Positions 1-6,439 are shown, numbered from the stretch's first letter. The stretch: 8,279 nucleotides of DNA from an uncultured Eubacteriales bacterium (GCA_934477985.1 CAKSOR010000098.1:1-8279), one strand, 5' to 3'. Translations and numbers: made by a program. The notes: generated by a model from the letters alone, not told the origin.

Positions 1-122
1 GTCTTTTTCTGTCCCTTCACAACGAGCGTGTCGTTGCCGATGGCGTCGCAGTAGAAAAATTCTTTCCATTGGTCAGCGAGCACGCCGCCAGTAGCTCCGA
101 GGATTGCCTTAATAAGTCCCAT
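1..122 (-). CDS. SPFH domain / virion core protein-like (YdjI family), N-terminal fragment
   Basis: Partial gene: 40 codons from the ATG at 122-120 read leftward without a stop to the window edge. The translation begins MGLIKAILGATGGVLADQWK and continues EFFYCDAIGNDTLVVKGQKK. The pattern 'ADQWKEFFYCD...LVVKG' is what I recognise as the start of the bacterial SPFH-domain proteins annotated as virion core protein or YdjI-like. Members are membrane-associated stomatin/flotillin relatives, often with a C-terminal zinc ribbon, and in Bacillus the family is linked to membrane stress responses (family knowledge, not visible here). An AGGA ribosome binding site lies 5 bases before the ATG (minus strand). 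The gene is preceded by its own promoter and a long structured leader. The assignment rests on a short N-terminal stretch, so the SPFH domain itself is not seen. Confidence 0.75.
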   Translation of the reverse strand, partial: MGLIKAILGATGGVLADQWKEFFYCDAIGNDTLVVKGQKK

Positions 123-140
123 AACGATCCTTTCTTGTCA

Positions 141-228
141 GAGGGGCGGGAACCCTCCTTTAACAAGTTGTCTCCGACAACTTGCGGAAAGGGGCTTTCC
201 GCCCCGAGTTGCCGCTTGCGGCAACTCG
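141..228 (-). repeat. Array of four tandem hairpins in the leader of the SPFH gene
   Basis: Four inverted repeats lie almost without gaps. (1) 141-145 with 153-157, 5 bp, loop 7. (2) 164-172 with 176-184 (CAAGTTGTC/GACAACTTG), 9 bp, loop 3. (3) 184-191 with 195-202 (GCGGAAAG/CTTTCCGC), 8 bp, loop 3. (4) 205-215 with 218-228 (CGAGTTGCCGC/GCGGCAACTCG), 11 bp perfect with 2 bases between the arms. Hairpin 3 has an alternative pairing, GGGGC 191-195 with GCCCC 201-205. Hairpins 2 and 4 share the AGTTG/CAACT core, so their arms could also pair with each other in the minus-strand RNA. None is followed by a T run in either direction, so they do not look like ordinary terminators. The array ends about 20 bases before the SPFH start codon. 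It may be a regulatory leader or a dispersed palindromic repeat. Confidence 0.7.
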
Positions 229-358
229 TCGACACACCTCCTCACCTTCCCTAAACCTTCTCAAACAATGTTTTATTCTCGGTTCTATTGTTAGTTTGTG
301 GTGAAGTGTAAGTCGGAGGTTCTTTTAATTATTTTGCCTTTAGCGGCAATTATATTTG

Positions 359-387
359 ATTATATCATGTTTCCGTCAGATTTTCAA
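359..387 (-). promoter_or_regulatory. Sigma-A promoter for the SPFH gene, with a leader of about 230 nt
   Basis: On the minus strand TTGAAA (387-382) and TATAAT (364-359) are separated by exactly 17 bases: a 5/6 -35 box and a perfect -10 box. Transcription would begin near 352 and run through the rest of this gene-free stretch to the SPFH start codon at 122. The stretch 123-424 thus holds this promoter, a small hairpin (TTGCC 334-338 with GGCAA 345-349), about 100 bases with no evident structure, and the hairpin array. I saw no convincing terminator for the GH35 gene that ends at 425, so read-through into this unit is possible. Confidence 0.75.
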
Positions 388-424
388 GTATATTTTATAA
401 ATTTTTCACACTCCGGCGTCGGTT

Positions 425-2206
425 TTACACAAGCTCAGGGTGAAACTCGTCCATGACCGCGGTTTTAATGAACTTCACATCGCTCTTCGCGTGCTCAAGC
501 TCGAAGATCACCAGCTCGTTCTCCTCCCTGAGGAGCTCGCCGGGAATGTACAACGTCTGCTGCGGTCCGATCTCCCAGTATCTTCCGAGGTTGAATCCGT
601 TCACAAACGCGACGCCCTTGCCGAAGCCGCGCGTGTCGAGGTGCGTCGGAACTCCCGGTTTCGCGCTGAATCTTCCGCGAAGGAAGGTCGGGCAGGCGAT
701 TCCGGAGGCTGCGCCGAGCGGCTCATAGCTCAGTGCGCCGATGTTGTCGAGCCCGAGAGGGAAGCACTCGAAGCCGTTTACCTTCGCGACTCCGTAGTTC
801 ACGTCGCCTATGCCTTTTTCCTCGCCGAAGAATGGGCGGGAATTGACTCTTCCGAGGTTCTCGACGAGGATGTCGAGGCGGTGCGGCTTATCGGCTCTGC
901 ACTTTATCGCCGGAAGCGCGCGGTCACGGGTGAAAGTGCCCATGAATTCGCCGTCGACGAAGACCATCGCGCGGTCGCGCACGTCTTTTATGACGATTGG
1001 CAGCTCGCGGTCAAAGAGCGCAGGCAGCCCGGCGCGGTAGAGCACGAAGCCGAACGGGCAGCCGAGCTCCTCGAATGTGAGCGGCTCAGGCGCTTTTACC
1101 GGCTTTGAGAGCCGTCCGAGGTTCTCAAACAGCGGCGCGATTCCGGTGAGTCTGCATTCGGTCTCCTGGAACTCCGGGTCGGAAAGTCTGTAGTTTCTGA
1201 CTGGCTTTCCGAGGTATTCGTCTAACTCCTTGCGGCAGGCGTAGTATTTCTCTGTGAGCGTTCCGTCCTCCGAGATCAGTCCGTCGCAGTCGTAGCTCGT
1301 CGTGATCGCGCGGAAGACCGACTCGCCCCTGCCGTCGAAGGGCTTTGTGACTCGCGAGCCGTTCATGAAGCCGAAATTAGTTCCGCCGGTGAACATGTAG
1401 AAGCTCAGATAAGCGCCGAGGTCGAGCGCCTTGCGGTAGCCCGCGGCGACCGACTTCACATCGCGCCGGGTGCCGCTCTCGCCCCAGTAGACCGCGCGCC
1501 CGCTCCAGTACTCGCCGACAAACGGCGGCATGTCGGGCTGAATCTCACGGAGCTTCGGAACGGCGGTCTCGCTCTCGATGCGGTAATTTGTCGCCTGCCA
1601 GATCCCGAGCGGTTTTGTCGCGCGGATGCCCTGCTCGGTGCAGTCGGTCTGGTAGAGCGGCACATCGACGCCATTTTTTCTGAGCTCGTCGGCGAGGAAG
1701 TGCAGGTAATCGAGGTCTGACGCGAATGTTCCGTACTCGTTCTCGACACAGACCGCGATGACCGGTCCGCCGTTTGTCGAGAGATACGGCACAAACTCCT
1801 CGCATAGCCGCTTGTAGTAAGCCGAGACCTTCTCAAAGAACACCGGGTCAGAGCATCTGACCCGCGTATGGCGATCCTTCAGAAGCCACCATGGCAGTCC
1901 GCCGAAATCCCACTCGCCGCAGATGTAGGGCGAGGGTCTGAGCAGAACCTTGAGTCCGACCTCATCGCAGAGTTCAAGGAATTTCCCAAGGTCGAGCATT
2001 CCCGAGAAGTCGAACTCGCCCTCGTTCTTCTCGTGGAGATTCCAGGCGCAGTAGGTCTGCACCGCCGTGAGTCCGAAGTCCTTCATAGCTTCGAGCCGGC
2101 TCTTCCAGTCGCAGGGGAGCGAGCGGAAGTACTGGAAATCTCCGCAGGCGAGGTAGAATTCCTCGCCATCAAGCGTCAGTCTGTCCTTTTCGATTTTCAA
2201 AAGCAT
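425..2206 (-). CDS. Glycoside hydrolase family 35 beta-galactosidase, cytoplasmic
   Basis: A 593-residue GH35 enzyme expected to remove terminal beta-linked galactose from oligosaccharides with retention of configuration. The (beta/alpha)8 domain fills roughly residues 1-310. The family signature GGPVIAVCVENEYG covers 146-159, with the acid/base Glu157 in the Asn-Glu pair. The nucleophile is Glu232 in PPFVGEYWSGR. The tail carries beta-sandwich, galactose-binding-like segments, including VAFVNGFNLGRYWEIGPQQT, typical of GH35 C-termini. There is no signal peptide or membrane segment, so it should act inside the cell on imported or internally released sugars. The ATG at 2206 has an AAAGGAG site 5 bases upstream, which overlaps the stop region of the preceding YfhO gene; only 11 bases separate the genes, so they are co-transcribed. 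One oddity is Cys153 where the signature normally has Gln. The family call is firm; the true substrate is open. Confidence 0.93.
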   Translation of the reverse strand: MLLKIEKDRLTLDGEEFYLACGDFQYFRSLPCDWKSRLEAMKDFGLTAVQTYCAWNLHEKNEGEFDFSGMLDLGKFLELCDEVGLKVLLRPSPYICGEWDFGGLPWWLLKDRHTRVRCSDPVFFEKVSAYYKRLCEEFVPYLSTNGGPVIAVCVENEYGTFASDLDYLHFLADELRKNGVDVPLYQTDCTEQGIRATKPLGIWQATNYRIESETAVPKLREIQPDMPPFVGEYWSGRAVYWGESGTRRDVKSVAAGYRKALDLGAYLSFYMFTGGTNFGFMNGSRVTKPFDGRGESVFRAITTSYDCDGLISEDGTLTEKYYACRKELDEYLGKPVRNYRLSDPEFQETECRLTGIAPLFENLGRLSKPVKAPEPLTFEELGCPFGFVLYRAGLPALFDRELPIVIKDVRDRAMVFVDGEFMGTFTRDRALPAIKCRADKPHRLDILVENLGRVNSRPFFGEEKGIGDVNYGVAKVNGFECFPLGLDNIGALSYEPLGAASGIACPTFLRGRFSAKPGVPTHLDTRGFGKGVAFVNGFNLGRYWEIGPQQTLYIPGELLREENELVIFELEHAKSDVKFIKTAVMDEFHPELV

Positions 2207-2217
2207 GTTTTCTCCTT

Positions 2218-5127
2218 TCAGGCGTTATCGCCTTCGGGTTTATTTTCCGGCGCTGTGTCCGGAGTGTTGTCTGTCGGAGCGTCAGCCAAGGCTGTCTCGT
2301 CCGTCTGTCCGCCGTCAGGGGTGGATGTCGTAGAATCGCTGTCAGCCGGCGCTTCTGAACCGCCATACGCCGTAATGTCGGGCGTCGGCTCAATCGCGAA
2401 CCTGACGACCGGTCTGCGGCGCTTTATCACGAAGTCGACGATCAGGATGACGATGAATATCGCGAGCGACGTGCCCGAGATTATCAGTCCGTATTTGACC
2501 GCCCACGGGAAGTACCTCATGCTGACCGTGTGCTCGCCCGGCTCGAGGTAGATTCCGGTGAGCGCGCCGAGCGCCTCGAAGGTCTCGACCTCCTCGCCGT
2601 CTATCATCACGTGCCAGCCCTCATCGTAGGGAATTGTGAGTAAGAACAGCGGCTTCTCGCCGGTCGCGGTGATCGTGCCCTCGAAGCTCGAGTCGGTGAA
2701 TTCGGTGATGTTGAACCCATTCCCGGCGAGCGTCGGCATGACCTCCCTGAAGAGCTCCTCGTCGATATACCAGAAGAAATCGACGCCGTTCGCGATATAG
2801 AGATCGTCGTCAGAGAGGTTCAGCGTGACGATCAGCTCCTCGCCGGCGGGATGCTTGCCGAGCGAGACTATGCGGCAGGTTTCATTCGTGAAGTACTCGC
2901 TGACGTCCGAGCCGTTGACCTTCAATTTCGCGTCGCGCTTGTACTCGGTCGGGAAGTAGACGAATATCTCGCCGTCGTTTGTCGGGGTGAAGGTGAAGGT
3001 CAGCTTTCCGGCGCGCGAGGTGTTGGTCTTCGAGTACTTCTTGTGCCCGGTGACGTATGAGAGTTCGACATTTTCGAGTGTCGGCTTGATGTTCCTGTAG
3101 GACTTGAAGACGGTCAGCTTCTCGGAGGAGTTCGTCATTTTCGTCAGAAGATCGTTCATGCGATCCATCGGCGAGAGCTGCTTTTCCATGTCGTACTCGG
3201 CGATGTCCGCGCCGACCATGTAGCCGAGCGGGAGCGCGTAATCGTTCTTTCTGACTACTGTCTCATGCTCCTCATCGCTCCATATCGGCTCGCCCCAGAG
3301 GTCGGAGAGCTCGGTCGATTCATAGCTCAGCAGATACTTTATTCCGAGCAGGCTGTCGGAGACCGGCGTGCCGCCGAGATATTTCGACCAGTGCGACTTC
3401 GACGAGTAGCCCATCTCCTCGAGGAACTTTATCTGCGCGGCGTTCAGCGTAGACGTTGAGTTAGAGAGTCCGCGGAGATTGAGCGTGAAGTTGTCGTTCG
3501 TCTTGCGGTGCTCGGTCTTCTCGGCGCGGTAGAAGGTCTTGTCGTTCTCGTTGACCCAGTCGGCGGCGGGAGTCCAGACGTTCATGAAGTTCACATATGA
3601 CGCGCGGGAGGAATAGTGCACGTCCTTGTCGAGGCTGATGACATCGGCGAGTCCGCTGCAAAAGAGCTCGAGTATCACCGCGACGCAGAGAATCGTGTTG
3701 ACCGCGCCGTCGAGCCAGTCGTGGCGGCATCCGGCGAGGACTATCATATAGACAGCGATCGCCGCGATCGAAAACCAGACGCACATAAGATCAGGCGCGT
3801 TTTTATAGTCGAGCTTCTGAATTATGCAGATCAGCAGTCCGAGTACCGCGCCGACCGACAGGAACATCTTGGTCTCGATCTCGCGTATGAACTCGAAGAC
3901 CATGTAAGCCATCAGCACGATGACGAAGCAAAAGATGAAGGAATAGCGGTAATTGAGCCAGTTCGGGCGCTGGAAGCCGTGCCAGACGAGGTCGATCGTG
4001 CTCGAGTTGAAGCTGAAAACGAAGAAGCCGACAAGAAGTCCGAAAGCGATTTTCTTCCGCGGGGTTATCCGCCCGGTCATGAAGAAAATCGGCAGAAGAA
4101 TCGTCGTCAGTGTTCCGGAGAAGACGAACGGCCAGCCCTCGGGGCGGACGGTGTCATACGACGCCGGATACATCTTCGAGATCAGGTCGAGAAAATCGAA
4201 CTTCTGCTGGAAGTTGTAATTCGGGTTCGAGAAGGTCGTCTTTCCGAAGGTCAGCGAGTAGTAGGCGGGCAGGATGAGTATCGACGCGATGCCGACGGCG
4301 ATCAGCGAGAAGATTGCCATCCGCCCGAAGGTCTTTATGAAGTGGTGGCGTTCGCCGAGAGGGTTGCGCTCGGCGGCGGTGCGGACGCCGTAGCTGAAGA
4401 AGAAGTAAGCCGCGACCGCGATGCAGACCATGTAGCCGATGTAGTAGTTCGAGAATACCGCGACCGCCAGCGTGATGACATAGAGCTTGTAGTGACCGTA
4501 CTTTATAAGCTCCTCGACGCCGAGGAAGATCAGCGGGAGCAAAAGAAAGCAGTCGAACCACATCGTGTTGTGCTGCATGACGACGCCGTAGGAGCAGAGC
4601 GCGTACATCAGCGAGAACACGACCTCGTTGACCGGTTTTGTCGGGTGCGACTTGTGCAGGTAAATACACATGTTCATGCCCGAGAGACCACACTTGAGAA
4701 GCAGTATTGTGTAGAGCGACTCGGTGATGTGTCCTTCGGGAAAGAGCGCGACAATTTTCGAAAGCGGGCTCGCCAGATAGTAGGCGATTATTCCGAGAAA
4801 CTCGCCGCCGAGCGCGCGCTCGAAGGAATAGAGAACCCCCTGCTCGCCGCGCAGAATGTCGCGCAGCGCCTCGAAGTAGTAGACATACTGACCGTTCAGG
4901 TCGAGTACGAGCACCGAGCTTTTTCCGAACGGCCAGACCTCCATCGCGATGTAGATGAGCGCCATTACCGCCATCGGCAGGATGAAGGCGAGCCACATGT
5001 GGCGCATTCCGGAGAAGTGCGCGTCAAGGCGCAGGAAGGCGTTTTTTACGCCGATAAATGAGCCTTGGCGCGGAGCTTGTTTTGTTCCGGCGTCGACCGG
5101 GAGAGTGTTTTCGATATTCTGGTTCAT
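2218..5127 (-). CDS. YfhO-family multispanning membrane protein, putative GT-C-fold glycosyltransferase
   Basis: A 969-residue integral membrane protein of the YfhO family. Family motifs in order: a first membrane segment at about 43-62; an extracytoplasmic loop with Asp76 in LDLNGQYVYYF, matching the conserved Asp-x-x-x-Gln-Tyr region where GT-C enzymes hold their catalytic acid; GGEFLGIIAYYLASPLS at about 107-123; NTMWFDCFLLLPLIFLG; NYYIGYM; and NWLNYRYSFIFCF. After about a dozen membrane segments comes a large soluble domain from about residue 490 to 878, then a last membrane helix at 879-901 capped by KRRR. Characterised YfhO relatives in Bacillus and Listeria transfer sugars from undecaprenyl-phosphate carriers to teichoic acids outside the membrane; that role here is by analogy. 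The final 64 residues are a disordered Thr/Asp/Pro-rich tail, expected in the cytoplasm. The start overlaps the DUF951 stop by 4 bases (ATGA), indicating translational coupling. Confidence 0.9.
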   Translation of the reverse strand: MNQNIENTLPVDAGTKQAPRQGSFIGVKNAFLRLDAHFSGMRHMWLAFILPMAVMALIYIAMEVWPFGKSSVLVLDLNGQYVYYFEALRDILRGEQGVLYSFERALGGEFLGIIAYYLASPLSKIVALFPEGHITESLYTILLLKCGLSGMNMCIYLHKSHPTKPVNEVVFSLMYALCSYGVVMQHNTMWFDCFLLLPLIFLGVEELIKYGHYKLYVITLAVAVFSNYYIGYMVCIAVAAYFFFSYGVRTAAERNPLGERHHFIKTFGRMAIFSLIAVGIASILILPAYYSLTFGKTTFSNPNYNFQQKFDFLDLISKMYPASYDTVRPEGWPFVFSGTLTTILLPIFFMTGRITPRKKIAFGLLVGFFVFSFNSSTIDLVWHGFQRPNWLNYRYSFIFCFVIVLMAYMVFEFIREIETKMFLSVGAVLGLLICIIQKLDYKNAPDLMCVWFSIAAIAVYMIVLAGCRHDWLDGAVNTILCVAVILELFCSGLADVISLDKDVHYSSRASYVNFMNVWTPAADWVNENDKTFYRAEKTEHRKTNDNFTLNLRGLSNSTSTLNAAQIKFLEEMGYSSKSHWSKYLGGTPVSDSLLGIKYLLSYESTELSDLWGEPIWSDEEHETVVRKNDYALPLGYMVGADIAEYDMEKQLSPMDRMNDLLTKMTNSSEKLTVFKSYRNIKPTLENVELSYVTGHKKYSKTNTSRAGKLTFTFTPTNDGEIFVYFPTEYKRDAKLKVNGSDVSEYFTNETCRIVSLGKHPAGEELIVTLNLSDDDLYIANGVDFFWYIDEELFREVMPTLAGNGFNITEFTDSSFEGTITATGEKPLFLLTIPYDEGWHVMIDGEEVETFEALGALTGIYLEPGEHTVSMRYFPWAVKYGLIISGTSLAIFIVILIVDFVIKRRRPVVRFAIEPTPDITAYGGSEAPADSDSTTSTPDGGQTDETALADAPTDNTPDTAPENKPEGDNA

Positions 5128-5336
5128 TTTGCAGTTTCCTCGCCGCTTATGACATGCTTTATATTCTTCTCGAGCTTGACGCGGGGGACGGTGAGATCCC
5201 GCCCGCAGTTCTCACAGACCATGCGGATGTCGCTTCCGACGCGCAGCACCCTGAAGCGGTAGCTGTTCTTCGCGCAGGGGTGGTTCTTCTTGAGCTCGAG
5301 GATGTCCCCGACCTCGATTTTCAGTATCTGCGGCAT
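5124..5336 (-). CDS. DUF951 family small protein
   Basis: A 70-residue protein that matches the DUF951 family of Bacillota over its whole length: an opening strand with VGDILELKKNHPCAKNSYRF, then VLRVGSDIRMVCENCGRDLTVPR. The pair Cys-x-x-Cys in CENC, together with the Cys of HPC, suggests a small beta-barrel or zinc-ribbon-like fold, but metal binding is not proven and the family function is unknown. The ATG at 5336 has a clear GGAGG 8 bases upstream, and the promoter at 5367-5395 is directly in front, so this is the first gene of the operon. Its stop codon overlaps the YfhO start. It may simply be a housekeeping gene whose promoter drives the two larger genes. Confidence 0.9.
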   Translation of the reverse strand: MPQILKIEVGDILELKKNHPCAKNSYRFRVLRVGSDIRMVCENCGRDLTVPRVKLEKNIKHVISGEETAK

Positions 5337-5366
5337 TTTGTACCTCCGAAACGTGATTATGGAATT

Positions 5367-5395
5367 ATTATATCACATACTTCCGGATTTGTACA
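5367..5395 (-). promoter_or_regulatory. Sigma-A promoter of the DUF951-YfhO-GH35 operon
   Basis: On the minus strand TGTACA (5395-5390, 4/6 to consensus) and a perfect TATAAT (5372-5367) are 17 bases apart. Predicted transcription start is near 5360, giving a short leader of about 24 nt that contains the GGAGG site (5343-5347) of the DUF951 gene. It lies just past the XRE terminator, so the operon is independent of that gene. Confidence 0.75.
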
Positions 5396-5416
5396 GACCT
5401 TTTGGGAATTTTTTCG

Positions 5417-5452
5417 AAAAAAAGTGCCGCGGGAACAATTCCACGGCACTTT
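5417..5452 (-). terminator. Rho-independent terminator of the XRE regulator gene
   Basis: On the minus strand the stem AAAGTGCCG (5452-5444) pairs with CGGCACTTT (5429-5421). A small internal loop, a further 4-bp stem GGAA/TTCC and a 3-base loop follow, and the 3' side ends in seven consecutive T (5423-5417), the first three of them within the stem. It begins 3 bases after the XRE stop codon, which fixes its role. In the plus direction there is no T run. Confidence 0.88.
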
Positions 5453-5455
5453 CTG

Positions 5456-5791
5456 TCAGGGGCGAACCCTTCGCGAGTATTTCATGAGTGTTTCGATTAC
5501 ATCGTAGATCATTCGTCGGTCGTCGTCTGAGAGTTTTTCAATACGTTCAGTCAAAAGCGAGCCCTTGACAGTGTAGCCGGACACGAGCAGGTCGGACAGC
5601 AGTACATCAGCTGACGCTCCGAGAGCGTTCGCGATGTTGACGAATGACTCGAGCGAGAGCGTCTTTTCGCCGCGCTCAATCATACCAATGTAGTTTGGTG
5701 AAAGACCTGCCGCCTCCGCGAGTCGTTCCTGACTCATTCCTTTTGATCTGCGCAAAGTGCGGATATTCTTCCCAAGCGATTCGACCTGCAT
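5456..5791 (-). CDS. XRE-family helix-turn-helix transcriptional regulator
   Basis: An 111-residue Cro/CI-type DNA-binding protein. The five-helix HTH domain spans about residues 6-60: LGKNIRTLRRSKGMSQERLA, then EAAGLSPNYIGMIERGEKTLSLESFVNIANALG, with the SQERLA helix and the SPNYIGMIERG recognition region typical of the family. The C-terminal 45 residues are helical (LTERIEKLSDDDRRMIYDVI) and probably serve dimerisation; no ligand domain is present. I chose the ATG at 5791 because GGAGG lies 10 bases upstream. A longer reading from 5848 would add 19 residues (MPTNILYTISSSCYGGYEI) that run over this ribosome site and the promoter. The gene is divergent from the SLOG gene across 156 bases and has its own terminator, so it is monocistronic. 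Target genes are unknown; self-regulation and control of the SLOG gene are plausible. Confidence 0.9.
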   Translation of the reverse strand: MQVESLGKNIRTLRRSKGMSQERLAEAAGLSPNYIGMIERGEKTLSLESFVNIANALGASADVLLSDLLVSGYTVKGSLLTERIEKLSDDDRRMIYDVIETLMKYSRRVRP

Positions 5792-5824
5792 TATTTCATA
5801 TCCTCCATAACAACTACTGGAAAT

Positions 5825-5853
5825 AGTATACAATATATTGGTGGGCAATTAAA
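5825..5853 (-). promoter_or_regulatory. Probable XRE promoter with a palindromic candidate operator
   Basis: A minus-strand TATACT (5830-5825, 5/6 to -10) sits about 35 bases before the chosen XRE start. At 17 bases spacing the -35 position is only TTTAAT (5853-5848, 3/6), so the promoter is weak or assisted. The spacer contains a perfect 10-bp palindrome CAATATATTG (5831-5840) next to the palindrome GTATAC (5826-5831). A dimeric XRE repressor bound here would block the polymerase, which would give autoregulation. The operator role is inference. Confidence 0.45.
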
Positions 5854-5886
5854 CGAACCACCTTGAGGATTTTATAACTTATAGTG

Positions 5887-5915
5887 ATGACTTATTCATA
5901 AAAATGTGCTATAAT
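5887..5915 (+). promoter_or_regulatory. Extended -10 promoter of the SLOG gene
   Basis: On the plus strand ATGACT (5887-5892, 4/6) and a perfect TATAAT (5910-5915) are 17 bases apart, and the -10 is extended by TG at 5907-5908 (TGCTATAAT). Predicted start is near 5922, leaving a leader of about 25 nt that contains the ribosome binding site. A short inverted repeat TATAA-C-TTATA (5873-5883) lies just upstream of the -35 box and could be a regulator site. Confidence 0.75.
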
Positions 5916-5947
5916 AAAAGCAGGACACTTTTGAGGAGGAATAACAA

Positions 5948-6376
5948 ATGTCAACAGCAACATTTATTGGACACGCGAGATGCTATGGACTTAACGAAGC
6001 GCTGGTCGAGGCTGAGATACGTAAGCTGATCGAGGGCGGAGTTGACCATTTCCTTTGCGGAGGAAAGGGGGAATTCGACGGTATCTGTGCCGGGATCGTC
6101 CACAAGCTGAAGGCTGAGCGCCCGGATATTCTGAGCGAGCTTGTCCTGCCTTACCCGGGCTTCCAGCCGTTCGCTCCGGAAAGATATGACTGCTTCCTCG
6201 CGCCGGAGGGATACGAGACCTGGAACTACAAGGCGGTCTATGAAAAGCGCAACCGATATATGCTTGAACATTCTGACGTCGCGCTCTGCTATGTCGTTCA
6301 CGAATGGGGCGGCGCGGCGAAGACGCTGAGGGTCGCGAAGCGGCTCGGACTGCCTGTGATAGAAATGAAGGCTTGA
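5948..6376 (+). CDS. SLOG-superfamily (YpsA/DUF1273-like) nucleotide-binding-fold protein
   Basis: A 142-residue single-domain protein with the Rossmann-like pattern of the SLOG group (the fold of DprA/SMF, LOG and YpsA). The first strand runs into FIGHA (6-10), comparable to the TGHR-type opening of YpsA proteins. LCGGKGEFD (36-44) is a glycine-rich loop with an acidic end. KRNRYMLEHSDVALCYV (100-116) resembles the family motif that precedes a core strand, and GGAAKTLRVAKRLGLPVIEM (121-140) is the usual second glycine loop and final helix-strand. Members are thought to bind nucleotides or nucleotide-derived ligands, and some are hydrolases; the activity of this one is unknown. No signal peptide or membrane helix, so cytoplasmic. 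The ATG has AGGAGG 8 bases upstream. It is the only gene in its transcript and is divergent from the XRE regulator, its likely controller. Confidence 0.8.
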   Translation: MSTATFIGHARCYGLNEALVEAEIRKLIEGGVDHFLCGGKGEFDGICAGIVHKLKAERPDILSELVLPYPGFQPFAPERYDCFLAPEGYETWNYKAVYEKRNRYMLEHSDVALCYVVHEWGGAAKTLRVAKRLGLPVIEMKA

Positions 6377-6391
6377 ATGTCAGAGCTTTTC

Positions 6392-6439
6392 AAAACAGAC
6401 AACGGCGCGCACCAGCCTCGGGTGCGCGCCGTTGTCTGT
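6392..6439 (-). terminator. Strong hairpin terminator between convergent genes
   Basis: CAGACAACGGCGCGCACC (6396-6413) is perfectly complementary to 6421-6438 with a 7-base loop; an extra A-T pair (6395/6439) makes 19 bp. On the minus strand the stem runs into TTTT (6395-6392), so it should end the transcript of the solute-binding protein gene, whose stop is about 87 bases earlier. In the plus direction it lies 19 bases after the SLOG stop but is followed by TGAATTTACG with only a poor T run; it could still stop that transcript inefficiently. Confidence 0.85.

Noticed and set aside
141..228. Rho-independent terminator for the GH35 operon
   Set aside because: The hairpins are about 200 bases past the GH35 stop, beyond a new promoter, and lack T runs, so they are better explained as part of the SPFH leader or as a repeat.
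17..235. A 72-residue minus-strand reading frame from a GTG at 235 through the hairpin array
   Set aside because: The GGAGG upstream of the GTG is only one base away, too close to serve it. The frame reads across palindromes and then out of phase with the recognisable SPFH start at 122, so it is a by-product of the repeat.
440..1108. A 222-codon plus-strand frame opposite the GH35 gene
   Set aside because: It has a composition typical of an antisense shadow and shows no recognisable family pattern, while the GH35 frame is intact with its catalytic residues.
3616..5061. A 481-codon open frame on the plus strand opposite the YfhO gene
   Set aside because: The YfhO frame has clear family motifs and membrane helices. 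The antisense product is very rich in charged residues (Glu, Arg, Asp, Val), as expected for a mirror frame of a GC-biased membrane gene, and no ribosome binding site was found.
5792..5848. Extended N-terminus of the XRE regulator (start at 5848)
   Set aside because: The extra 19 codons cover the ribosome binding site and the probable promoter, no ribosome site precedes 5848, and XRE proteins usually begin a few residues before the HTH.
6392..6439. CRISPR-like or attachment-site repeat
   Set aside because: It is a single perfect inverted repeat followed by a T run in one direction, placed between convergent genes, which is fully explained as a terminator.
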